A stretch of DNA of 64,000 bases from Comamonas sp. JUb58 (GCF_004364775.1 NZ_SOAL01000024.1:1-64000); one strand, 5' to 3'. Shown: positions 18,611 through 27,590, counted from the first letter of the stretch. Numbers and translations are program-made. The notes: generated by a model from the letters alone, not told the origin.

Positions 18611-19597
18611 ATGAGTGTCTCCGCCATCCATCCCGCACAGGTACTGCTCGGCGCCCAGTCTGGGGCCCTGGCACTGCCGGTCTGCGACCACTACAGTGGC
18701 GTGGAAGACCGCATGCGCAAGAGCCTGGCCTTGCAGGCGCAGATGATGGAAGAGTTCGGCCGCTGCGTGTTCGATGTGACCCTGGACTGTGAAGACGGCG
18801 CAGCTGTCGGCCAGGAAAAAGCCCATGCCCAGCTGGTCGCATCGCTGGCCAAGAGCGCTGCGCCTGGTGCCCGTGTGGCCGCCCGCGTGCATGCGGCCGA
18901 CCACGCCGCGCTGGCCGAAGACATCGCCACCATCGCCGGTGAGGCGGGCGAGCAGCTCTGCCACATCATGGTGCCCAAGGTCGAGTCGGTCGATGACATC
19001 GACCAGGTCGACCGCTTGCTGCAAGCGGCCACCAGCACCCCGGTGCCACTGCATGCGCTGATCGAGTCGCCCCAGGCCGTGCACCGCGCTTTCGAGATTG
19101 CCGCCCACCCCCGCGTGCAAAGCATCAGCTTTGGCCTGATGGATTTTGTCTCCGCCCATGGCGGCGCCATCCCCTCCAGCGCAATGGGCGTGCAAGGCCA
19201 GTTCACACATCCGCTGGTGCTGCGCGCCAAGCTGGAGATCGCAGCTGCCTGCCACGCCTACGGCAAGGTGCCGTCGCACTGCGTGGTGACCGAGTTCAAG
19301 AACCCCGATGCAATGGAGCAGGCCGCCCGCCGCGCCTATGGCGAGCTGGGCTACACCCGCATGTGGAGCATCCACCCCGCGCAGATCCGTCCCATCCTGC
19401 AGGCCTTTGCGCCCACGCAGAGCCAGGTCGATGAAGCGGCCCGTATCGTGCGGGCAGCGGCCGACGCGCAATGGGCGCCGATCAGCGTCGACGGGGTCTT
19501 GCATGACCGTGCAAGTTATCGTTACTTTTGGCAAATTTTGGAGCGTGCCGCGCAGACGGGTTGTCCGTTGCCGGGTACAGTGCGGGAGTGGCTGTAA
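18611..19597 (+). CDS. HpcH/HpaI aldolase / CitE-like CoA-ester lyase
   Basis: This 328-residue TIM-barrel protein of the CitE superfamily shows [16 protein letters not shown] (metal-site Glu and Asp), [26 protein letters not shown] and the closing MWSIHPAQI. Family members cleave malyl-CoA, citramalyl-CoA or similar esters. The substrate cannot be told from sequence. No CitD or CitF partners are present, so it is not the citrate lyase complex. It lies 12 bases after tam and is probably cotranscribed with mdh-tam. Confidence 0.85.
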   Translation: MSVSAIHPAQVLLGAQSGALALPVCDHYSGVEDRMRKSLALQAQMMEEFGRCVFDVTLDCEDGAAVGQEKAHAQLVASLAKSAAPGARVAARVHAADHAALAEDIATIAGEAGEQLCHIMVPKVESVDDIDQVDRLLQAATSTPVPLHALIESPQAVHRAFEIAAHPRVQSISFGLMDFVSAHGGAIPSSAMGVQGQFTHPLVLRAKLEIAAACHAYGKVPSHCVVTEFKNPDAMEQAARRAYGELGYTRMWSIHPAQIRPILQAFAPTQSQVDEAARIVRAAADAQWAPISVDGVLHDRASYRYFWQILERAAQTGCPLPGTVREWL

Positions 19598-19650
19598 CCA
19601 TTCGGGTCCAGCCCTTTTCCTGTTTCTTGCGTTGTATCGCGGGAGTTGTT

Positions 19651-20256
19651 ATGAAAAATCGCGTGATTTCTTTGTTGGTCTTGGTTCCTGCGCTGACTCT
19701 GGCCATGGGCAGTGTGCAGGCGCAAGAGAAAAAGGCTGCCAAGCCAGCTGCGGCCAAGACGACCGCTGCCAAACCCGCCGCCAAGAAGGCACCGGCCAAA
19801 AAGGCCCCTGCCAAGCGTGCGTCCACCGCCAAGAAGGGTGCTGCGGTTGCCGCCGGCGCCGGTGCAGCCGCTGCGGCCGCATCCATTCCTGCCCAGCAGA
19901 CCCTGACCCCCGCCGAGCTGGCCATTGCCGAGCAGGTCTACCAAGGCCGTATCAACTGCGAGCTGGGCGCCTCGATCAATATCGCCAAGGATTCGGTCAA
20001 CCCCGGCTACTTCTTCGTTGAAGGCAAGGGCTTCAAGTACCACATGGCACCTGTCGCCACCTCCACCGGCACCGTCCGCCTGGAAGACCAGCACGCTGGC
20101 GCCATGTGGCTGCAGGTGGCCAACAAGTCCATGCTGATCAACCGCAAGCTCGGTCAGCGCCTGGCCGACGAATGCATGAGCCCTGAGCAAAACCAGGTTG
20201 CCGAAGCCATCAAGAAAAACCCACCTGCCGCACTGTTTGAAGGCAACGGCCGCTGA
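19651..20256 (+). CDS. Exported protein with a Lys/Ala-rich histone-H1-like segment
   Basis: This 201-residue protein has a signal peptide (MKNRVISLLVLVPALTLAMG...VQAQ, cleavage near residue 25). A run of roughly 40 residues made of AAKP/AKKAP/AKRA repeats follows, resembling the tail of histone H1. A conserved C-terminal domain contains INCELGASINIAKDSVNPGY, LEDQHAGAMWLQVANKSMLI and KLGQRLADECM. The two Cys (in INCEL and DECM) could form a disulfide. Function is unknown. The ATG has GGGAG upstream. It lies between the CitE-like gene and acnB. Confidence 0.8.
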   Translation: MKNRVISLLVLVPALTLAMGSVQAQEKKAAKPAAAKTTAAKPAAKKAPAKKAPAKRASTAKKGAAVAAGAGAAAAAASIPAQQTLTPAELAIAEQVYQGRINCELGASINIAKDSVNPGYFFVEGKGFKYHMAPVATSTGTVRLEDQHAGAMWLQVANKSMLINRKLGQRLADECMSPEQNQVAEAIKKNPPAALFEGNGR

Positions 20257-20326
20257 TTAGAACAGCGGCGCGGCTGCCCGACGCCTTGCGAGCGCCCCAC
20301 CATTGAAATAGAGAACCGGAGAACGT

Positions 20327-22912
20327 ATGTTGAAAGCCTACCGCGACCATGTGACTGAGCGTGCCGCTCTGGGCATCCCCCCACTGCCGCTGGATGCCAA
20401 GCAGGTCGCTGACTTGATCGAACTGATCAAGAACCCGCCTGCCGGTGAAGACGCATTTCTGCTCGATCTGCTGACCCACCGCGTGCCGCCCGGCGTGGAC
20501 GATGCCGCCAAGGTCAAGGCTTCCTTCCTGGCTGCCGTGGCACATGGCGACCTGAAAGTGGCGCTGATCTCGAAGGCCAAGGCCACCGAGCTGCTGGGCA
20601 CCATGGTAGGTGGTTACAACGTTCATCCGCTGATCGAGCTGCTCGATGACGCAGATGTGGCCGCCGTGGCTGCCGATGCGCTCAAGAAGACGCTGTTGAT
20701 GTTCGACTTCTTCAATGACGTCGCTGACAAGGCCAAGGCCGGCAATGCCAAGGCCAAGGAAGTGATGCAAAGCTGGGCCGACGCCGAGTGGTTCACTTCG
20801 CGCCCTGAAGTCGAGAAGAAGATCACCGTCACCGTGTTCAAGGTGCCCGGTGAGACCAACACCGACGACCTGTCGCCTGCACCAGACGCCTGGAGCCGTC
20901 CCGACATCCCTCTGCACTACCTGGCCATGCTGAAGAACACGCGTCCTGACGCGGCCTTCAAGCCCGAAGAAGACGGCAAGCGCGGTCCGATGCAGTTCAT
21001 CGACGACCTGAAGAAAAAGGGCAACCTGGTCGCCTACGTGGGCGACGTGGTCGGCACCGGTTCTTCGCGCAAGTCCGCTACCAACTCCATCATCTGGGGC
21101 ACGGGCGTGGACATTCCTTTCGTGCCCAACAAGCGCTTTGGTGGTGTCACTTTGGGCGGCAAGATCGCTCCCATCTTCTTCAACACGCAAGAAGACTCGG
21201 GCGCACTGCCAATCGAAGTGGACGTCTCCAAGTTGGAGATGGGCGACGTCCTCGACGTGCTGCCCTACGACGGCAAGATCCTGAAGAACGGCGAAACCAT
21301 CGCCGAGTTCTCGCTCAAGAGCGATGTGCTGCTGGACGAAGTGCAAGCCGGCGGCCGTATCAACCTGATCATCGGCCGCTCGCTGACCGCCAAGGCGCGT
21401 GAAGCCCTGGGCCTGCCCGCATCCACCGTGTTCCGCCTGCCCCAGGCGCCTGCCGAATCCAAGGCCGGCTTCACGCTGGCGCAAAAGATGGTCGGCCGCG
21501 CTGTCGGTCTGCCAGAAGGCCAGGGCGTGCGCCCCGGTACCTACTGCGAACCGCGCATGACCACCGTGGGCTCGCAAGACACCACCGGCCCGATGACCCG
21601 TGACGAGCTGAAGGACCTGGCTTGCCTGGGCTTCTCCGCCGACATGGTGATGCAGTCCTTCTGCCACACGGCCGCCTACCCCAAGTCGGTGGACGTGAAG
21701 ACCCACCGCGAACTGCCCAACTTCATCAGCAACCGTGGCGGCGTGGCCCTGCGTCCTGGTGACGGCGTGATCCACAGCTGGCTCAACCGCTTGCTGCTGC
21801 CTGACACCGTCGGCACCGGTGGTGACTCGCACACCCGTTTCCCGATCGGTATCTCCTTCCCCGCAGGCTCGGGCCTGGTGGCCTTCGGTGCCGCTACCGG
21901 CGTGATGCCGCTGGACATGCCTGAATCGGTGCTGGTTCGCTTCAAGGGCGAAATGCAGCCTGGCGTGACCCTGCGCGATCTGGTGCACGCGATTCCGCTG
22001 TACGCGATCAAGGCTGGTCTGCTGACCGTGGCCAAGGCCGGTAAGATCAACGAGTTCTCCGGCCGCATCCTGGAAATCGAAGGCCTGCCAGACCTGAAGG
22101 TCGAGCAAGCATTCGAGCTGTCCGACGCGTCTGCCGAGCGCTCTGCCGCTGGTTGCACGATCAAGCTCAACCCCGAGCCGATCAAGGAATACCTGACCTC
22201 GAACATCGTTCTGATGAAGAACATGATCGCCGACGGTTATGCCGATGCCAAGACCCTGCAGCGCCGTATCGAGAAGGTCGAAGCCTGGCTGGCCAAGCCC
22301 GACCTGCTCGAAGCCGACAAGGACGCCGAGTACGCGCACATCATCGAGATCGATCTGGCCGACATCAAGGAGCCTATCGTCTGCTGCCCGAACGATCCGG
22401 ACGACGCCAAGTTCCTGTCCGACGTGGCCGGCACCAAGATCGATGAAGCCTTCATCGGTTCGTGCATGACCAACATCGGCCACTTCCGCGCTGCAGCCAA
22501 GCTGCTGGGCGGCCAGCGCGACATCCCCGTCAAGCTGTGGGTGGCACCTCCCACCAAGATGGACCAGAGCGAGCTGATCAAGGAAGGCCATTACGCCGCC
22601 TTTGGTACCGCTGGTGCCCGTACCGAAATGCCCGGCTGCTCGCTGTGCATGGGCAACCAGGCCCAGGTGCGCGAAGGCGCCACGGTGATCTCGACCTCGA
22701 CCCGCAACTTCCCCAACCGTCTGGGCAAGAACACCAATGTCTACCTGGGTTCTGCCGAGCTGGCCGCGATCGCATCGCGCATGGGCAAGCTGCCCACCAA
22801 GGAAGAGTACCTGAAGGAAATGGGCGTGATCGATGCCGACAAGGCCTCCGTCTACCGTTACATGAACTTCAACGAAATCTCGGAATACGCCGAGGTTGCC
22901 GAGAAGATCTAA
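20327..22912 (+). CDS. acnB: Aconitate hydratase B
   Basis: This 861-residue enzyme isomerises citrate to isocitrate. It has the AcnB order of domains: an N-terminal HEAT-like domain (to ~160), the swivel domain, then the three catalytic domains. [4Fe-4S] ligands are visible in [17 protein letters not shown] and [30 protein letters not shown] and [12 protein letters not shown] are also characteristic. GGAG precedes the ATG. AcnB of other bacteria also binds mRNA when its cluster is lost. Confidence 0.98.
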   Translation: MLKAYRDHVTERAALGIPPLPLDAKQVADLIELIKNPPAGEDAFLLDLLTHRVPPGVDDAAKVKASFLAAVAHGDLKVALISKAKATELLGTMVGGYNVHPLIELLDDADVAAVAADALKKTLLMFDFFNDVADKAKAGNAKAKEVMQSWADAEWFTSRPEVEKKITVTVFKVPGETNTDDLSPAPDAWSRPDIPLHYLAMLKNTRPDAAFKPEEDGKRGPMQFIDDLKKKGNLVAYVGDVVGTGSSRKSATNSIIWGTGVDIPFVPNKRFGGVTLGGKIAPIFFNTQEDSGALPIEVDVSKLEMGDVLDVLPYDGKILKNGETIAEFSLKSDVLLDEVQAGGRINLIIGRSLTAKAREALGLPASTVFRLPQAPAESKAGFTLAQKMVGRAVGLPEGQGVRPGTYCEPRMTTVGSQDTTGPMTRDELKDLACLGFSADMVMQSFCHTAAYPKSVDVKTHRELPNFISNRGGVALRPGDGVIHSWLNRLLLPDTVGTGGDSHTRFPIGISFPAGSGLVAFGAATGVMPLDMPESVLVRFKGEMQPGVTLRDLVHAIPLYAIKAGLLTVAKAGKINEFSGRILEIEGLPDLKVEQAFELSDASAERSAAGCTIKLNPEPIKEYLTSNIVLMKNMIADGYADAKTLQRRIEKVEAWLAKPDLLEADKDAEYAHIIEIDLADIKEPIVCCPNDPDDAKFLSDVAGTKIDEAFIGSCMTNIGHFRAAAKLLGGQRDIPVKLWVAPPTKMDQSELIKEGHYAAFGTAGARTEMPGCSLCMGNQAQVREGATVISTSTRNFPNRLGKNTNVYLGSAELAAIASRMGKLPTKEEYLKEMGVIDADKASVYRYMNFNEISEYAEVAEKI

Positions 22913-22955
22913 GCCTTTTGGCCCGAGTGCAGGGGTTTGCAGCCTCTGCCCTTCC

Positions 22956-22978
22956 AACCCGCTTCGGCGGGTTTTTTT
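22956..22978 (+). terminator. Intrinsic terminator after acnB
   Basis: AACCCGC, a TTCG loop and GCGGGTT run into a stretch of T residues, 43 bases after the acnB stop. It ends the rightward TCA transcript. Confidence 0.9.
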
Positions 22979-23137
22979 ATGCCTTGTATCTAGGTTATGC
23001 GTGCCGCCCTGTGCAAAAAAAACTGAGGTATGCACAATGTTCGCTGGCCGCAGGCTGGCGCCTGTGTGCCCGCGCGCCTGGCCATGCCAGGTGTGCGCGC
23101 CCAAGTTTTGAAATGCCCGACTGGAGAATTGAGTCCG

Positions 23138-23587
23138 ATGAAGATGTGGAAATATGTGGTGGCGCTGCTGGTGCCTGGAGTGATGGCCAGTGCCAGCCTG
23201 GCGCAGGTGCAGAGTGGTGCCACGGACAGCGCCGCCTCTGCCGAGGTGACCAGTGTGCAGGCGACGCCTTGTGAAGGCGCCGTGATGTATGCGCTGGACA
23301 ACTGGTACCAGGTGCAGCGCTGCGAAAGCTCGGGCTTTTTGATGCCCGAAGAGATTGCCCAGAGCAGCGCCGATTTTCTGGCTGCGCACCAGGGCATCGA
23401 GCAGGATGTGCGCAGCCAGAGCCCGCGTGCGCAGCAAGCGCTGGCCTTTGCCGGCACCAGCCCCTGGGACTGGAACGACCCGGGCAACCGCAGCACCCTG
23501 GAAAACCTCTGCCGCGACACCTTGCAGTCCCAAAAACGCATGGTGAGCGAGCCCAGCTGGCGCGAATCACTGAGCTGCGCGCGCTGA
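23138..23587 (+). CDS. Small exported protein of unknown function
   Basis: I do not recognise this 149-residue protein. A signal peptide (MKMWKYVVALLVPGVMASASLA, cleavage after about residue 22) precedes an acidic, Gln-rich mature part. Four Cys (in PCEGAV, RCESSG, LCRDTL and SCAR) suggest two disulfides in the periplasm. The ATG at 23138 has CTGGAG 12 bases upstream. A GC-rich inverted repeat after the stop (GCGGGC...GCCCGC followed by TTTG, around 23598-23633) may terminate the transcript. Confidence 0.65.
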   Translation: MKMWKYVVALLVPGVMASASLAQVQSGATDSAASAEVTSVQATPCEGAVMYALDNWYQVQRCESSGFLMPEEIAQSSADFLAAHQGIEQDVRSQSPRAQQALAFAGTSPWDWNDPGNRSTLENLCRDTLQSQKRMVSEPSWRESLSCAR

Positions 23588-23700
23588 TCAATGCACAGCG
23601 GGCAGGGCGCCCAAGCGCCAAACGCCCGCCTTTGTGGGACTGACTGACCTGGAGCCTTGAGCAGCCTTTGATGCAAGGCTGCCCAGGCTGCGAGGGCCGG

Positions 23701-23861
23701 GGGATCCTCTGCAAAACCCTCGCCAAGCGGGATGGACGCGGATCGGGATGAGACGCAAGGCGTCTTTTGCAGTCAATAGCGAGCTATTGACAAGGAAGAC
23801 AACGCAGCGGATCGCCCGAGCCCGCGTTCAGACCACGGCAGGGAGTTTTGTAGAGGATCCC
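23701..23861. repeat. MITE/REP-like palindromic repeat element
   Basis: This 161-bp noncoding element is bounded by imperfect terminal inverted repeats: GGGATCCTCTGCAAAACCCT at the left end, and its complement with three mismatches at 23842-23861. Inside are two hairpins: AGACGC/GCGTCT followed by TTT (23751-23768), and a perfect 9-bp stem GTCAATAGC/GCTATTGAC with a GA loop (23772-23791). No protein is encoded. This layout is that of a nonautonomous miniature transposable element or large REP-type unit. No second copy was recognised in this window. The right end supplies the last base of the stop codon of the next gene. Confidence 0.7.
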
Positions 23862-24154
23862 TAACCCAGGCGCACGTCGAAGTAAGCCTCCTCCACGCCA
23901 ATCCCCTGAAAGCCCGCCTGCCGTGCCTTGTCAAAGGCCTTGAGCCAGGCGCGTGCCAGCACCTCTTGCTGGGCGGAGATCTCACCGCCTTCGGCGGCAT
24001 CGGTGTAGGCGCTCAGCGCTTCCAGCATGTCTTGTTCATCGGGGAAAAACTTGCCGATCTCTCTGGCAAAGCGCGCTTCTGCGCGGTGCTTGAGGGCGGG
24101 ATCAATGCCGTGGCAATCCTGCAGGCTGATGGCGATCGGGGTAGAGACTTCCAT
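23861..24154 (-). CDS. Uncharacterised 97-residue protein, predicted SOS-inducible
   Basis: This short acidic protein (opening MEVSTPIAISLQDCHGID) has a predominantly helical middle rich in Ala and Glu and ends in GIGVEEAYFDVRLG. I do not recognise a family. What marks it is its upstream region: two exact CTGT-N8-ACAG LexA-box matches lie 12 and 47 bases before the ATG. No strong ribosome binding site is visible. The stop codon TAG is formed at the junction with the palindromic element, so the original C-terminus may have been altered by that insertion. Confidence 0.65.
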   Translation of the reverse strand: MEVSTPIAISLQDCHGIDPALKHRAEARFAREIGKFFPDEQDMLEALSAYTDAAEGGEISAQQEVLARAWLKAFDKARQAGFQGIGVEEAYFDVRLG

Positions 24155-24165
24155 AGATTAGATGA

Positions 24166-24181
24166 CTGTTTAAATAAACAG
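24166..24181 (-). promoter_or_regulatory. LexA box 1 upstream of the 97-residue gene
   Basis: CTGTTTAAATAAACAG is a perfect palindrome apart from the central pair and matches CTGT-N8-ACAG exactly. It lies 11 bases upstream of the ATG at 24154, where it would cover the initiation region. Confidence 0.8.
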
Positions 24182-24200
24182 TGTCTAGTATCTCTGTTAA

Positions 24201-24216
24201 CTGTTTATTTGTACAG
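24201..24216 (-). promoter_or_regulatory. LexA box 2, tandem with box 1
   Basis: CTGTTTATTTGTACAG again matches CTGT-N8-ACAG. Its start is 35 bases from that of box 1, about three and a third helical turns. Tandem boxes usually mean tight LexA repression. It could in principle also influence the rightward yhhQ promoter, but it lies about 200 bases before that gene. Confidence 0.75.
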
Positions 24217-24382
24217 GCTTTTATCATCGGCCTATGCAGGGCTGTGGCCAGAGACCGACGCGGCCATGCACTAGCGCTTGGGGCATTGCACCCTCGGCCA
24301 GGCCGGTTTTGCGCGGCGCGTATACAATATGGGCCCCTTGTGCCTGCATGCCTTTTTGTGCGCAGGCCATTTTTTCGTAGCC

Positions 24383-24416
24383 ATGGGTTCCCTCGCCCCC
24401 ATTGACCAAAAAGGAA
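24383..24416 (+). promoter_or_regulatory. PreQ1-I-type riboswitch controlling yhhQ
   Basis: The RNA would form P1 ATGGG/CCCAT (24383-24387 with 24398-24402), a 10-base loop starting TTCC, and an A-rich tail (AAAAA) ending GGAA. The tail pairs with the loop TTCC (24388-24391 with 24413-24416) to close an H-type pseudoknot. This is the architecture and size of the ~34-nt preQ1 class I aptamer. The GGAA is also the ribosome binding site, four bases from the ATG at 24421, so ligand binding would block translation. The downstream gene encodes a queuosine-precursor transporter. An upstream hairpin with a T-run (24343-24375) lies in the same leader. Confidence 0.85.
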
Positions 24417-24420
24417 TGTC

Positions 24421-25098
24421 ATGAACTCCGCTCATGCCGTGCAGACCCCTGTGTCGCGCGTGCCTTTCTATCTCTCCTTGCTGGTGGCCTTCCACATCGC
24501 CATCGTCATTGCCAGCAACTACCTGGTGCAGCTGCCCATCTCGCTGTTGGGCTTTCACAGCACCTGGGGAGCCTTCAGCTTTCCCTTTATCTTCCTGGCG
24601 ACCGATCTGACCGTGCGTCTGATCGGCAAGGTCGAGGCGCGCCGTGTCATCACCCGGGCCATGCTGCCTGCGCTGCTGGTGTCCTATATCGTCGGCGTCA
24701 TCTTCCATGAAGGGCGCTTCAACGGCTGGGAGGCCCTGCAGACCTTCAACAGCTTTGTGTTCCGCATTGCGCTGGCCAGCTTTGCCGCCTATGTGCTGGG
24801 CCAGTTGCTCGACATCCAGGTGTTTGACCGCATCCGCCAAAAGAGCCATGCCTGGTGGATGGCGCCCGCTGCCGCCTCGGTGTTTGGCCAGGCGCTCGAT
24901 ACCGCTGCCTTTTTCTCCATCGCCTTCTGGCGCAGTGCCGACCCCTTCATGGCCGCCAACTGGGTGGAGATCGCGTTGGTGGACTATGTCATTAAGCTGG
25001 CCGTGAGCCTGCTGCTGTTTGTGCCCGCCTATGGCGTGGTGCTGGCCGCACTGGTGCGCTCGATGCGCATGCCGACGGCAGCGACGGCTGCTCCCTGA
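24421..25098 (+). CDS. yhhQ: Queuosine precursor (7-cyano-7-deazaguanine) transporter, YhhQ family
   Basis: This 225-residue protein has about six transmembrane segments and the YhhQ/DUF165 signature GAFSFPFIFLATDLTVRLIG near residue 50. FNSFVFRIALASFAAYVLGQ and FGQALDTAAFFSIAFW complete the family pattern. It imports preQ0/preQ1-type bases for queuosine synthesis in tRNA. The preQ1-type aptamer directly in front supports the assignment. queG, the last step of queuosine synthesis, lies at 58597 in the same window. Confidence 0.93.
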   Translation: MNSAHAVQTPVSRVPFYLSLLVAFHIAIVIASNYLVQLPISLLGFHSTWGAFSFPFIFLATDLTVRLIGKVEARRVITRAMLPALLVSYIVGVIFHEGRFNGWEALQTFNSFVFRIALASFAAYVLGQLLDIQVFDRIRQKSHAWWMAPAAASVFGQALDTAAFFSIAFWRSADPFMAANWVEIALVDYVIKLAVSLLLFVPAYGVVLAALVRSMRMPTAATAAP

Positions 25099-25143
25099 CC
25101 GGCAGTTCCGTTGGGCCGAGGGGCTGACGGGATGCTCGCCAAA

Positions 25144-25179
25144 CAAAAGGCCGCCAGAATCAAATCTGGCGGCCTTTTG
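25144..25179. terminator. Bidirectional terminator between yhhQ and bfr
   Basis: CAAAAGGCCGCCAGA pairs perfectly with TCTGGCGGCCTTTTG around a short loop. A and T runs flank both sides, so it serves both convergent genes. Confidence 0.92.
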
Positions 25180-25197
25180 CATGGGCGCTGCTTGGCT

Positions 25198-25662
25198 TCA
25201 GGTCTGGCTTTGCAGGTAGTTGGGCAGGCCCATCATGTTGATCAAGCTGAGCTGCTTTTCCAGCCAGTAGGCATGGTCTTCTTCAGTGTCGCGCAGTTGG
25301 GCCAGCAGGATGTCGCGGCTCACATAGTCGCTGTGCTTTTCGCACAGTTCCATGCCCTGGCGCAGGCCGGCGCGCACTTCGTATTCGGTGTCCAGGTCCT
25401 TTTGCAGCATCTCGGGCACGGTGGCGCCGGGCGTGAATTCCTTGGGGCGCATATCGGGGCGGCCACCCAGCATCAGGATGCGGCGCAGCAGCGCGTCGGC
25501 ATGCTGGGTTTCTTCCTGCATCTCATGGTCCAGGCGGGTGAACAGCTTGGTAAAGCCCTGGTCTTCGTAAATGCGCGAGTGGGCAAAGTACTGGTCGCGT
25601 GCGGCCAATTCGCCACGCAGGAGGTCCTTGAGGTAATCGACGACGTCGGGATGGCCTTGCAT
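25198..25662 (-). CDS. bfr: Bacterioferritin
   Basis: This 154-residue four-helix protein forms 24-mer iron-storage shells. Ferroxidase ligands are visible in [11 protein letters not shown] (Glu), [13 protein letters not shown] (Glu and His) and [16 protein letters not shown] (Glu, Glu and His). The Met of HEM is the haem-binding residue that separates Bfr from plain ferritin. The start at ATG 25662 matches family length; longer frames upstream are not supported. It converges on yhhQ across a shared terminator. Confidence 0.96.
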   Translation of the reverse strand: MQGHPDVVDYLKDLLRGELAARDQYFAHSRIYEDQGFTKLFTRLDHEMQEETQHADALLRRILMLGGRPDMRPKEFTPGATVPEMLQKDLDTEYEVRAGLRQGMELCEKHSDYVSRDILLAQLRDTEEDHAYWLEKQLSLINMMGLPNYLQSQT

Positions 25663-25871
25663 GTTCTTGTTCTCGGTAAAGTTTGCGAAGCCTGCAGTAT
25701 CGCGTGTCTGTGTGACCTTGGTTGCGAAAGCAGCCAAATGCCCATGTAGCACCGCTCTGGATGCGGGCTGTAAGCAGATGCATTCGCATTGCCTATGCCG
25801 CCCGCGCAGACGAGGCCAGGGAATGGGCCGCGATAGTTCTGGCAAGATCAGAGGTTTTGAAGGGAGCGAGC

Positions 25872-26690
25872 ATGAACCCATCCGAAGCCTGGCAAGCGCA
25901 AGTGCACCCCATCGACCCGGCGGTGCGCGCCGACATCGAGGCCAAACTGGCGCAGATCGAGATCGAGCACCAGGTGCGCATCCTGTTTGCCTGCGAGTCC
26001 GGCAGCCGGGGCTGGGGTTTTGCATCGCCCGACAGTGACTACGATGTGCGCTTCATCTACGCGCCGCGCCTGCCCTGGTACCTGAGCGTCAGCGAGCAGC
26101 GCGATGTGATCGAGCTGCCTATCTCCGATGTCTTCGATGTCAACGGCTGGGAGCTGCGCAAGGCGCTGGGCCTGCTCAAAAAGGGCAATGCCACCTTGAT
26201 CGAATGGTTTGATTCGCCCGTGGTCTACCAGGCCGATCCGCTGTTTGTTGCCGACATGCGAGCGGCCATCGAACGCGTGCACCTGCCCGAGCGCACGCAC
26301 TACCACTACCTGCACATGGCACGCAAAAACTACCGCGAGTACTTGCAGGGCGAGACGGTGCGGCTCAAAAAATACCTGTATGTGCTGCGCCCGCTGCTGG
26401 CCTGCCTGTGGGTGTCCGAAGGCCGGGGTGTGGCGCCGATGCGCTTCCAGGATCTGGTCGATGGCACCGTCGTCGACCCGGCGGTGCTCGATGCGATTGC
26501 GGCGCTGCTGGAGGTCAAGCGCGCGGCCAAGGAGTCCGAGCATGGTGCTGCGATGCCGGTGCTCAATGCCTTTATCGAGACCACCTTGGCGCAGCTGGAG
26601 GCCGCACCCGCGCCGCAGACACCGAGCGTGGACTTTGGGCCGCTCGATGACTTGCTGCTGCGCACCGTGCTGAGCGGCCACACGGCTTGA
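25872..26690 (+). CDS. Predicted nucleotidyltransferase (COG3541 type)
   Basis: This 272-residue protein has a pol-beta nucleotidyltransferase core: [20 protein letters not shown] near residues 38-57, where GS and the paired Asp of SDYDVR are the metal-binding site. [20 protein letters not shown] and a helical C-terminal half ([20 protein letters not shown]) follow. The substrate is unknown. The ATG has AGGGAGCG in front. It is a single gene between bfr and a LysR gene; no obvious HEPN or toxin-antitoxin partner is adjacent. Confidence 0.82.
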   Translation: MNPSEAWQAQVHPIDPAVRADIEAKLAQIEIEHQVRILFACESGSRGWGFASPDSDYDVRFIYAPRLPWYLSVSEQRDVIELPISDVFDVNGWELRKALGLLKKGNATLIEWFDSPVVYQADPLFVADMRAAIERVHLPERTHYHYLHMARKNYREYLQGETVRLKKYLYVLRPLLACLWVSEGRGVAPMRFQDLVDGTVVDPAVLDAIAALLEVKRAAKESEHGAAMPVLNAFIETTLAQLEAAPAPQTPSVDFGPLDDLLLRTVLSGHTA

Positions 26691-27590
26691 TCAAGCGCCT
26701 TGCGCCACCGCCTGCACGGCCGATTGCAGGCTGAGCAGCAGCTTGTGCACCAGCGGATTGTCCGGCTGGCTGCGCCAGACGGCCAGCAGCTCGGACTGCG
26801 GCTGCTCGCCCATCAGCGGGATGAACACTACATCGGGCATGCCCACGCGCTGCAGCGCGGCCGGCACAATGGCCGAGCCCTGGCCCAGCGACACCAGCGA
26901 CAGCACCGACAACCAGTGCCGCACCTCGTGCCGCACCTCGGGTGCAAAGCCATGGGCCATGCACATCTGGTAGATGCGCTGGTGGTAGAGCGGAGACACG
27001 GCGCTGGAGAACAGCACCAGGCGCTCATGCTTGAGCTGTGCCAAATTCAGCACCGCATGGCCGGCCAACGCATGCTGGCTTGGCAGGCAGGCCACAAAGG
27101 GCTCTTGCATCAGCAGCTGGCTGCGCAGGCCTTCGGGCAGCATCACCGAATGCACCAGGCCCATGTCCAGCTCAGCCTGCTGCAGGCCCAGCAGCTGCTC
27201 GGCGCTGTTGAGCTCGCGCATGTCGATGCGCACCTGCGGATGCGCGTGCTGAAAATGGGCCAGCGCCTGGGGCACGCCCCGGTACAGCGCCGAGCCCACA
27301 AAACCCAGGCGCAGATGGCCGCTGACGCCCTGGCCCACATCCCGCGTCTCCTGCACCGCCTGCCCGGCCAGCGCCAGCAGCTGGCGTGCGCGTGGCAGCA
27401 GGTGGGCGCCGGCGGCGGTCAGGCGCACGCCCTTGCTGCTGCGCTCAAACAGTGCGGCGCCGATCTCTTCCTCCAGCTGGCGGATGGCGACCGACAGCGG
27501 CGGCTGCGAGATGGACAGGCGCTGGGCCGCGCGGCTGAAGTGCAGCTCTTCCGCCAGGGTTGCGAAGTAGTTCAGCAGCCGCAGCTCCAT
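26691..27590 (-). CDS. LysR-family transcriptional regulator
   Basis: This 299-residue regulator has the N-terminal winged helix MELRLLNYFATLAEELHFSR, with the helix AAQRLSISQPPLSVAIRQLE at residues ~20-40, and a periplasmic-binding-protein-like effector domain from about residue 90. It is divergent from the acyl-CoA dehydrogenase/Bug/CoA-transferase genes at 27788-31747, which it most likely controls in response to an aromatic or carboxylic substrate. The 197-base gap is strikingly A/T-rich near the LysR start. Confidence 0.92.
   Translation of the reverse strand: MELRLLNYFATLAEELHFSRAAQRLSISQPPLSVAIRQLEEEIGAALFERSSKGVRLTAAGAHLLPRARQLLALAGQAVQETRDVGQGVSGHLRLGFVGSALYRGVPQALAHFQHAHPQVRIDMRELNSAEQLLGLQQAELDMGLVHSVMLPEGLRSQLLMQEPFVACLPSQHALAGHAVLNLAQLKHERLVLFSSAVSPLYHQRIYQMCMAHGFAPEVRHEVRHWLSVLSLVSLGQGSAIVPAALQRVGMPDVVFIPLMGEQPQSELLAVWRSQPDNPLVHKLLLSLQSAVQAVAQGA

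Noticed and set aside
20210-23533. A very long open frame on the minus strand opposite acnB (about 1100 codons)
   Set aside because: It is the shadow of acnB caused by high GC at third codon positions. The encoded sequence is His/Arg/Gly-rich with no family pattern, and no ribosome binding site is seen.
25780-25800. GATGCATTCGCATT near bfr as a Fur box
   Set aside because: It matches the Fur consensus poorly and lies well outside the expected promoter position relative to the bfr start.
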